From: Anaerosacchariphilus polymeriproducens
GTDB taxonomy: Bacteria > Bacillota > Clostridia > Lachnospirales > Lachnospiraceae
Assembly (NCBI RefSeq): GCF_003363435.1
Contig: NZ_QRCT01000016.1
Location: forward strand, 1 to 64,000
DNA length: 64,000 nucleotides
Direction of reading: 5' to 3'
Both the position numbers and the translations under genes were made by a program. Shown in pieces: positions 57,310 through 64,000 of the stretch. Each line of letters begins with the position of its first letter. Positions within the stretch are counted from its first letter, which is position 1. The notes below the pieces were generated by a model. That model saw only the letters and a list, made by a program, of their open reading frames with translations, was not told the DNA's origin and made no database searches.

Positions 57310-58659
57310 TGTAACAGAAACTGTCTTTTCTGAATAAGAACCGTTATCAGCGATCGCAATCGTAAGTTCTATTTTGTCACCAGCACGATGTTTTTTAATG
57401 GAATTTGATAAGCCCTGCATTGAAGTAACCTTTTTATCAGCAATTTTTGTGATGATGACTCCTTCTTTGATTCCTGCCTTATCTGCAGGAGATCCTTCTA
57501 CTACGGAAGATACATAAGCACCTGCCGGCATACCATATAATTCTTGATATCGGGCATCAATATCTACACCGGTAATTCCAAGATATCCTTGTTCATTTTC
57601 CGGAATCGTCTCCGCTTTAATCAATTCATCTATAATTGGACTAGCATCTGAAATCGGAATTGCATAGCCCATTCCTTCTACTTCTTCTGAAGAATATTTT
57701 ACTGTATTAATTCCTATCACTTCACCTTTTGCATTCAACAAGGCTCCTCCGCTGTTGCCCGGATTAATCGCTGCATCTGTTTGTAATAATGTCATAGTAG
57801 AATCTGTTAACTGAACTTCTCTGGCCACTGCACTGATGACACCGGTTGTAACAGACTGCCCATAACCTAATGCATTACCAATCGCTATAGAAGCCTCTCC
57901 AACTGCTACTTTTTCTGAATTTCCTAACACTGCTACTTTGATTTTAGATAATGTCTCTGAAGGAATATTCTTAATCGGAACTGCCAGCACCGCTAAATCA
58001 GCATCAGAATCAGATCCTTTTACTTCACAATCGACTGTTTTTTCATCATTAAAGGTTATACTTAACTTATCTGCGCCTTCTATAACATGATAATTGGTCA
58101 CTACATACAAAGTATCATTTGTTTGTTTCACTATAATTCCCGTACCAGCTGAAGCTTCCTGCAATTTCCCTTTAGAGTCTTTTTCAGTTGAACCTTCTTG
58201 TGATTGTCCCGGATTTCCAGGCATTCCATATTCTCCAAATCCAAAGAAATCACCATTATTGGAAATATAAGCTGAATTTGTTACAGATACAATAGAAGGC
58301 ATTACATTGGAAACAACATTGGATACATCCACATTTTTTACCGCACTATTTGAATTTGTGGCGACGGTACTCACCTGTGCAGAACTATTGTCCGCTTTTC
58401 CTGCTTCATTATTGTCTTTCACTGTTTCTACCTGAGCAACTTTGGTAGATTCCTTTTCACTTAAATACCTATCCAGCCCATAAACAGTAGCTCCTGATAC
58501 AACACCTACTAATATCACTGCTGATGTAAAAATAGTTATCGGAATGACTCTATTTCTTTTTTTCTTCTGTTTATTTGTATAAGAAATAGGATCCTCATGA
58601 CTTAAATAATCATCTGCATTTTTTGGGGTATCGTTATCATCATTATAATTGTACAACAT
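57283..58659 (-). CDS. htrA: HtrA/DegP-like serine protease with PDZ domain
   Basis: This membrane-anchored quality-control protease has a cytoplasmic head of about 37 residues, a helix (about 38-60) and a low-complexity linker. The trypsin-like domain has the triad His (VVTNYHVIEGA), Asp (SDSDADLAVLAV) and Ser (INPGNSGGALL). A C-terminal PDZ domain (about 350-445) follows, with LGITGV and the carboxylate-binding region. The ATG at 58659 has a GGAGAG site. The loop around the active site carries a Gly/Met/Asn-rich insertion before the His (NNGDFFGFGEYGMPGNPGQ). Confidence 0.92.
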   Translation of the reverse strand: MLYNYNDDNDTPKNADDYLSHEDPISYTNKQKKKRNRVIPITIFTSAVILVGVVSGATVYGLDRYLSEKESTKVAQVETVKDNNEAGKADNSSAQVSTVATNSNSAVKNVDVSNVVSNVMPSIVSVTNSAYISNNGDFFGFGEYGMPGNPGQSQEGSTEKDSKGKLQEASAGTGIIVKQTNDTLYVVTNYHVIEGADKLSITFNDEKTVDCEVKGSDSDADLAVLAVPIKNIPSETLSKIKVAVLGNSEKVAVGEASIAIGNALGYGQSVTTGVISAVAREVQLTDSTMTLLQTDAAINPGNSGGALLNAKGEVIGINTVKYSSEEVEGMGYAIPISDASPIIDELIKAETIPENEQGYLGITGVDIDARYQELYGMPAGAYVSSVVEGSPADKAGIKEGVIITKIADKKVTSMQGLSNSIKKHRAGDKIELTIAIADNGSYSEKTVSVTLGSKAKEQ

Positions 58660-58765
58660 AGTAAACTCTCCTTTCGCATACATTTATAAAGTATGTTATG
58701 ATTCATTTCTATGAATACATTGTAATGAATTTTTATGGTGAAAAAATGTTGAAATTGTGTTTATT

Positions 58766-60574
58766 TTATGAATTCTCACTTTCTTTTTCTTTAAACGATT
58801 TTATAGAGAGCTGTAATTCATCTATCTGCTTTTTATCTACTGTGTTAGGAGCATCTGACATTAAACAAGAGGCATCTTTTACTTTAGGAAACGCTATGAC
58901 TTCACGGATACTATCCGCTTTTACCATAAGCATCAGCAAGCGGTCTAAACCATATGCAAGCCCTGCATGAGGCGGTACGCCATATTTAAATGCATTTAAT
59001 AAAAATCCAAATTGTGCATATGCATCTTCTTTTGAAAACCCTAATATATGCAGCATTTTTTCTTGGATTTCATTTTGAAAAATCCTAACGCTGCCACCAC
59101 CAAGCTCAGTTCCATTCAGAACAATGTCATAGGCTTTGGCACGTACTTTTCCGGGATCCGTATCAAGATACTCTAAATCCTCATCCATCGGCATTGTAAA
59201 TGGATGATGCATAGCAACAAAACGCTCTTGTTCTTCAGACCATTCCAATAAAGGAAATTCTGTAATCCACAAAAATTCAAATTTATTTTTATCAATAATA
59301 TCTAAATTTTTGGCTATTTCTAACCTTAAATTTCCCAATACATCATATACAACTTTATTTTTATCAGCAGCAAATAGTAACAAATCTCCAGGGGTACCTT
59401 CCATAGCTTCTACTAATTTGCTTAATTCTTCCTCTGTCATAAATTTCATGAAAGAAGATTTATATGTGCCATCTTCATTTATTGCTAAATATGCAAGACC
59501 TTTCGCACCAAAATCTTTCGCAAAATTTACTAGTGCATCAATTTTTTTTCGAGGCATGGATCCCTGACCTTTTACATTGATACCTCGTACTGTTCCCCCA
59601 ACTTCTAAAGCACCTGTAAATACACCAAATCCACAGTTTTTAACTACATCTGAAACATCTTTTAATTCCATTCCAAAACGTGTGTCTGGTTTATCTGAAC
59701 CGAATCGATCCATAGCTTCCTGCCATGTCATTCTCGGAATTGGAAGTGATATCTCCACACCGATAGCCTCTTTAAATACATCAGCAAGTAATCTCTCGTT
59801 CACTTCAATTACATCATCAACCTCAACAAATGAAAGTTCCATATCAACTTGAGTAAACTCCGGCTGTCTATCCGCTCTTAAATCCTCATCCCGAAAACAC
59901 TTTGCAATTTGAAAATATCGGTCATACCCTGAACACATAAGTAATTGCTTCAAAAGTTGAGGCGACTGTGGTAAAGCATAAAAATTTCCCGGATGCACAC
60001 GGCTTGGCACAAGATAATCTCTGGCACCCTCCGGTGTACTTTTATTTAATATGGGTGTTTCTATTTCTAAAAATCCTTCTTCGGCTAAAAAGGTTCTGAT
60101 TCTTGTAGCAACTTTACTTCTTAAGATTAAATTTCTTTGAATATCTGGCCTTCTCAAATCTAAATAACGATATTTAAGTCTTAATTCTTCTTTTGTCTGG
60201 CTGTTTTCTTCAATTGGGAAAGGAGGCGTTTCAGATTCTGATAATATACGAAGTTCTGTTGCAATTACTTCAATATCGCCGGTTACTAAATTTTCATTCA
60301 CTGCTCCGGAACGTGCTGCCACCTTACCTACGACTGCTACGACATATTCACTTCTTAACGATCCTGCTTTTTCGAAACCTTCCGTCCCAATATTGTCTTC
60401 ATCAAAGATTACCTGTAACAAACCTGATCTGTCTCTTAAATCCACGAATATTAAGCTTCCAAGATTTCTTCTTTTTTGTACCCAACCCATTACTGTAACT
60501 GTTTCACCAATAATCTGATTTGAAACTTCCGTACATCTATGGGTTCTTTTTAAACCTCTCATTGCCTCTGCCAT
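58766..60574 (-). CDS. aspS: Aspartyl-tRNA synthetase
   Basis: The 602-residue bacterial type has an OB anticodon-binding domain (1-110) and class II motifs (motif 2 FRDEDLRADRQPEFTQ; motif 3 AGLAYGLDRLLM), with the GAD insertion between. It charges tRNA-Asp. It lies 13 bases after hisS, the order seen across clostridia. Confidence 0.97.
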   Translation of the reverse strand: MAEAMRGLKRTHRCTEVSNQIIGETVTVMGWVQKRRNLGSLIFVDLRDRSGLLQVIFDEDNIGTEGFEKAGSLRSEYVVAVVGKVAARSGAVNENLVTGDIEVIATELRILSESETPPFPIEENSQTKEELRLKYRYLDLRRPDIQRNLILRSKVATRIRTFLAEEGFLEIETPILNKSTPEGARDYLVPSRVHPGNFYALPQSPQLLKQLLMCSGYDRYFQIAKCFRDEDLRADRQPEFTQVDMELSFVEVDDVIEVNERLLADVFKEAIGVEISLPIPRMTWQEAMDRFGSDKPDTRFGMELKDVSDVVKNCGFGVFTGALEVGGTVRGINVKGQGSMPRKKIDALVNFAKDFGAKGLAYLAINEDGTYKSSFMKFMTEEELSKLVEAMEGTPGDLLLFAADKNKVVYDVLGNLRLEIAKNLDIIDKNKFEFLWITEFPLLEWSEEQERFVAMHHPFTMPMDEDLEYLDTDPGKVRAKAYDIVLNGTELGGGSVRIFQNEIQEKMLHILGFSKEDAYAQFGFLLNAFKYGVPPHAGLAYGLDRLLMLMVKADSIREVIAFPKVKDASCLMSDAPNTVDKKQIDELQLSIKSFKEKESENS

Positions 60575-60587
60575 GTCTCAATTCCTC

Positions 60588-61829
60588 CTAAAATAATTCT
60601 GCTATCTTTTCTAATGCAATCTCAGTTTGTTCGCCACTTTCCATATCTTTAACTCTGGCTATATTGTTTTGAAGTTCATCTTCTCCGATTATAACTGTTT
60701 TTTTCGCTCCAATTTTATTGGCATATTTCATTTGTGCTTTTACACTTCGTTCCATATAGTCAGTCTCTACAATTACCCCTTGTTTACGGAGATTATTAAC
60801 CAATTGATATGCTTTCGCCTTTGCTTCTTTTCCTAAAATCCCAACATACAAAGCTACCGGTTCTTCTGCTTCTAATTCAACCCCTTCTTTTTCTAAGAAA
60901 TATAGAATTCTTTCAATTCCCATTCCAAATCCAACAGAAGGAATATCCTGTTTCTCATCTATCTCATGAATAAGTCCATCATATCTGCCGCCACCACAAA
61001 GTGTAAATCCATCTTCATTTACAAATTCAAATACTGTTTTCGTATAATAATCTAAACCTCTAACAATACCAGTATCGATTTCGTATGGTATATTTAGTTG
61101 ATTTAACAAATACTGTAATTCCTCAAAATGTTCTCTGCATTCTTCATCTAAATACTCGATTGTTCTAGGGGCTTTCTCAACAATCTTTTTGCAGTCTTCT
61201 ACTTTACAATCAATTACCCGAAGAGGATTTTTTTGCATTCTTTCACGACAGGTCGGACATAATTTATCCTCATGTTCTTTTAAATATTTTAATAACGCTT
61301 CATTATAAGTTTCTCTACAGTTTTTGCAGCCAATACTATTAATATGAAGTTTTGCATCCTTTAACCCTAGCTTGTTAATCATCTCTATAACCAGAGTTAT
61401 CACTTCTACTTCAGCCAAAGGACTTTTGGATCCCACAAATTCAACACCGAACTGATGATGTTGTCTCAAACGACCACTTTGAGGCTTTTCATAACGAAAC
61501 GCCTGCGTTACATAAAACAATTTCGTAGGTCCCGGTTCTGCATACATGTTGTGTTCCAGATAAGCCCTCATTGTACCGGCAGTTCCTTCCGGTTTTAATG
61601 TAATACTTCGTTCTCCTTTATCCAAAAACGTATACATCTCTTTTTGAACAACATCCGTTGTTTCTCCTACGCCTCTTTGAAATAAAACAGTATGTTCAAA
61701 TACAGGTGTGATAATTTCTTTTATGTTATATGTTTTTGCAATATCTCTTGCAATCTTTTCAACGACGGTACGCTTATACATTCTTTCACCATACCAATCT
61801 TCCACTCCTCTTGGTGCTTTTGTTATCAT
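60588..61829 (-). CDS. hisS: Histidyl-tRNA synthetase
   Basis: The 413-residue class II synthetase shows the His-specific words [12 protein letters not shown] and the motif-2 region [19 protein letters not shown], and the C-terminal anticodon-binding domain. A four-cysteine element (about 165-205; GCKNCRE...LCPTCRE) is seen in many Firmicute HisS proteins and probably binds zinc. It is followed by aspS. Confidence 0.96.
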   Translation of the reverse strand: MITKAPRGVEDWYGERMYKRTVVEKIARDIAKTYNIKEIITPVFEHTVLFQRGVGETTDVVQKEMYTFLDKGERSITLKPEGTAGTMRAYLEHNMYAEPGPTKLFYVTQAFRYEKPQSGRLRQHHQFGVEFVGSKSPLAEVEVITLVIEMINKLGLKDAKLHINSIGCKNCRETYNEALLKYLKEHEDKLCPTCRERMQKNPLRVIDCKVEDCKKIVEKAPRTIEYLDEECREHFEELQYLLNQLNIPYEIDTGIVRGLDYYTKTVFEFVNEDGFTLCGGGRYDGLIHEIDEKQDIPSVGFGMGIERILYFLEKEGVELEAEEPVALYVGILGKEAKAKAYQLVNNLRKQGVIVETDYMERSVKAQMKYANKIGAKKTVIIGEDELQNNIARVKDMESGEQTEIALEKIAELF

Positions 61830-61840
61830 ATCACTTCCTC

Positions 61841-63301
61841 CTATTCTTTTTTCTCAGTCATGATCTTACGTTTTCGCTCTATCATTTCTTCAATTCTTGC
61901 TAAATAATTGTCTACATCTTTTACATTTTCCACTCGTTCTATTCTTCCTTCAGAAAATACGAATTTTGAACTTGTCCCGGCTCCTAATGCAACAATTGTC
62001 TGCTTTTCTTCTATAATTAATATATTATAAATACCTTCTTTCCCCCATTTGGCATAACCTACATTTTCAAAATTTCCTGTCATATTTTTTTGTCGGTAAA
62101 GATAGTAAGGTACCATATTCATATTTCTACAATATTTTTCTGTAAGTTCTATCATTTCTGGAGATTTGCTAATTTTTAGTTCCTTATAATGTTCCTGCTC
62201 CATGCGAAGCCTTGCTGCTCTTTTGATTGCTAACGTATGAACTGTTACACTATCCGGATTTAATTTGGCTATCTCTTCCATTGTATGACAGATATCTTCT
62301 TGCGTTTCTTCCGGAAGCCCGACAATCAAATCCATATTGATATTGTCAAACCCTAATTCTCTTGCTGAGCGAAAAGCTTCTATCGTCTCTTGAACGGTAT
62401 GATGTCTTCCTATTAATTTCAGAGTCTCTTGTTTCATCGTTTGGGGATTGATTGAAATTCTAGTCACTTTATGTGCCTTTATCACTTCTAATTTTTCTTT
62501 TGTTATACTGTCCGGTCTTCCTGCTTCCAAAGTCATCTCTTGTAAATTGGAATAGTCAAAGTTTTCTTCCAAAAGTGTGAGCAGATAATCTAATTGTTCT
62601 GCTGATAAAGATGTTGGGGTTCCACCACCAATATAAATGGTGTTTAAAACTTTATTTGCATATGCCTTTGCAGTAAATAAAATCTCTTTACTTAATGCTT
62701 CCAAATATTCCTGCATTCGATTTTTCCATTTTGAAACAGGATAGGAGGTGAAAGAACAATATAGACATGTACTTGGGCAAAATGGAATTCCTATATAAAG
62801 ACTATAACCATTCTTATAATCAATATTCTTTAGGATTTCCAACTCTCTCTTGGCAATTTCTATACACAAATCAGCTTTTTCATCACTGATCAAATAAGTA
62901 GTTTTCAGAATTTGATTTACTTTCTCTTTAGAAATCCCCTTCTCCAAAAATGCCATTGGAATTTTAGTCGGCCTGATGCCGGTCAATGTTCCCCATGGCA
63001 ATTCTTTTCTGCTGTATTCATTTAGCATTCTATAAAGAAGTCTTTTTAAGCGATTTTTTGTATCTTTCCTATCCGCCTGATTCACAATGGTATCATTTGC
63101 AAGAATGACTTCCTTGTTTTGCAAAAATTGAATCCTTATTAAATTATCCTTATAGTTTACTTTCAAATAGATGCAAGGTGTTACACATTCTACTTGAGTA
63201 TCCTCTACGCCAATACTAACTTCTTCCTCCGGATAAAAAGCCTTGACTAAGGAATATATATCATATTCAAAATTAGCTTCATTCAATATTATCATAATCA
63301 T
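61841..63301 (-). CDS. hemZ: Radical SAM coproporphyrinogen dehydrogenase-like protein HemZ
   Basis: The 486-residue protein has an N-terminal region of about 160 residues typical of HemZ, then a radical SAM barrel with the cluster motif [10 protein letters not shown] (CxxxCxxC). The words [15 protein letters not shown] and [13 protein letters not shown] are those of the HemN group. Whether it makes protoporphyrin or has another SAM role in an anaerobe is uncertain. It lies 10 bases after the MBL gene and 11 before hisS. Confidence 0.9.
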   Translation of the reverse strand: MIMIILNEANFEYDIYSLVKAFYPEEEVSIGVEDTQVECVTPCIYLKVNYKDNLIRIQFLQNKEVILANDTIVNQADRKDTKNRLKRLLYRMLNEYSRKELPWGTLTGIRPTKIPMAFLEKGISKEKVNQILKTTYLISDEKADLCIEIAKRELEILKNIDYKNGYSLYIGIPFCPSTCLYCSFTSYPVSKWKNRMQEYLEALSKEILFTAKAYANKVLNTIYIGGGTPTSLSAEQLDYLLTLLEENFDYSNLQEMTLEAGRPDSITKEKLEVIKAHKVTRISINPQTMKQETLKLIGRHHTVQETIEAFRSARELGFDNINMDLIVGLPEETQEDICHTMEEIAKLNPDSVTVHTLAIKRAARLRMEQEHYKELKISKSPEMIELTEKYCRNMNMVPYYLYRQKNMTGNFENVGYAKWGKEGIYNILIIEEKQTIVALGAGTSSKFVFSEGRIERVENVKDVDNYLARIEEMIERKRKIMTEKKE

Positions 63302-63311
63302 AAGTATTTAC

Positions 63312-63944
63312 CTATGCTATAAATGGATTAAACTTTTTTTCATGACCTATCGAAGTAATTCCCTCATGCCCTGGATATACCTGAACACTATCCGGTAAAA
63401 TTGCAAGTTTTTCCTTAATAGAACGAACGATTTCAACGGAACTTCCAGTTGGAAAATCTGTTCTGCCTACTGATTGCTGAAATAAGGTATCGCCTGAAAA
63501 AAGAACTTCTTCCTCTTCCATATAGTAGCAAACACTGCCTTTCGTATGACCGGGGGTATGAAGTACTCGAATTTGAAAACCTGCAAGCTCAATTTCTTGA
63601 TTATCTTTCAAAATTACATCCGGTTCCATCTTCACTTCTCTATGTGACATTGTTGACAAATTCAAAGAAGGGGTTTTTAAAATTTCACATTCATCTCCAT
63701 GCGCATAAACCGGAATCTTATAAGAACCTGCCAATTCTTCAGCAGCCAAAATATGATCAAAATGACCATGGGTCAAAAGAATTGCAACCGGTTTTACTCC
63801 TTTTTCCGTGATTTTCTTTTCAAGTAATTCCGCCTGATCGGCCGGATCAATAATAACTGCTTCTTTCGTTATACTATTTACTGCAATATAACAGTTTGTC
63901 TGTACCATTCCTACCACATATTGTTCTATATTAATCTGTTTCAT
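63312..63944 (-). CDS. MBL-fold metallo-hydrolase (glyoxalase II-like)
   Basis: The 210-residue hydrolase has the two-metal motif LLTHGHFDHI (HxHxDH), the second His in LHTPGHTKGS, Asp in FSGDTLF and the last His in VYPGHEG. It is the short glyoxalase II-like form, whose substrate in clostridia is unproven. It lies between relA and hemZ. Confidence 0.93.
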   Translation of the reverse strand: MKQINIEQYVVGMVQTNCYIAVNSITKEAVIIDPADQAELLEKKITEKGVKPVAILLTHGHFDHILAAEELAGSYKIPVYAHGDECEILKTPSLNLSTMSHREVKMEPDVILKDNQEIELAGFQIRVLHTPGHTKGSVCYYMEEEEVLFSGDTLFQQSVGRTDFPTGSSVEIVRSIKEKLAILPDSVQVYPGHEGITSIGHEKKFNPFIA

Positions 63945-63950
63945 AGTTCT

Positions 63951-64000
63951 TTAACCTGCTGTCCTTTCTATATCAAGTACACTTTCAATTGTTTTGATTT
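63951..64000 (-). CDS. relA: 3' end of relA/spoT-like (p)ppGpp synthetase gene (partial)
   Basis: Only the last 15 codons and the stop lie in the window. They read IKTIESVLDIERTAG, matching the end of the ACT domain of RelA/Rsh proteins. The position upstream of the MBL - hemZ - hisS - aspS block supports this. The start is beyond the window edge. Confidence 0.75.
   Translation of the reverse strand, partial: IKTIESVLDIERTAG

Noticed and set aside
59310-59852. Plus-strand frames inside aspS, glyA and other large genes
   Set aside because: They are shadows of strong, well-identified genes on the other strand and have no ribosome sites or family matches.

Overview
The window reads as a chromosomal segment of a low-GC, spore-forming, anaerobic Firmicute, most likely a Lachnospiraceae-type clostridium. 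Supporting signs are AT-rich intergenic DNA, strong AGGAGG ribosome sites, consensus sigma-A promoters with 17-base spacers, T-box and FMN leaders, a BglG/LicT antitermination system, a SleC-like cortex-lytic protein, and the gene order relA - MBL hydrolase - hemZ - hisS - aspS. The species cannot be named from the sequence alone. There is no phage, insertion sequence, CRISPR array or rRNA; the one tRNA is tRNA-Gly(GCC) near 48.9 kb.

Layout. 0-3 kb: two small membrane proteins, a HAD hydrolase and purA. 3.3-4.7 kb: a secreted beta-propeller phytase. 4.7-9.5 kb: a riboflavin operon (ribD-ribE-ribBA-ribH) with a LysR gene at its end, led by an FMN riboswitch with a visible terminator and antiterminator. 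9.6-13 kb: a YibE/F pair, divergent from a PadR regulator and its HAAS-type membrane partner. 13-17 kb: a secreted beta-lactamase-fold protein, an XRE regulator with a membrane partner, and a secreted expansin. 17-21.7 kb: a lantibiotic-protection type ABC transporter divergent from its two-component system. 21.7-25.9 kb: purC-purF-purB followed by a broken carbonic anhydrase gene. 26-31.3 kb: a beta-glucoside PTS regulon (antiterminator gene; bglA-bglP-ptsH) with two RAT/terminator leaders. 31.5-33.3 kb: a PilZ protein and a SleC-like protein. 33.6-37.5 kb: ilvE and ilvB-ilvN, the latter behind a T-box. 37.5-38.8 kb: thyA-folA. 38.8-41.2 kb: two divergent secreted PPC-like paralogues. 41.3-48.1 kb: aldehyde dehydrogenase, mgsA, a thioesterase, UDP-glucuronate and UDP-galacturonate synthesis, an alpha/beta hydrolase and greA. 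48.3-50.4 kb: a tiny ORF with a possible ATT start, a decayed acetyltransferase, tRNA-Gly, a nitroreductase and a small membrane-anchored protein. 50.4-55.5 kb: a MacB-type efflux operon with two adaptor genes, one carrying an unusual inserted domain. 55.6-64 kb: glyA, a DUF1294 protein, HtrA, aspS, hisS, hemZ, an MBL hydrolase and the end of relA.

Most of the window is core metabolism joined to sensing and cell-surface functions. The least ordinary items are the YoaJ-like expansin with exchanged cellulose-binding aromatics, the phytase, an HPr with Lys in place of the regulatory Ser46, the adaptor with an inserted domain, and several well-defined operators and RNA switches. No wholly new multi-gene system is evident.
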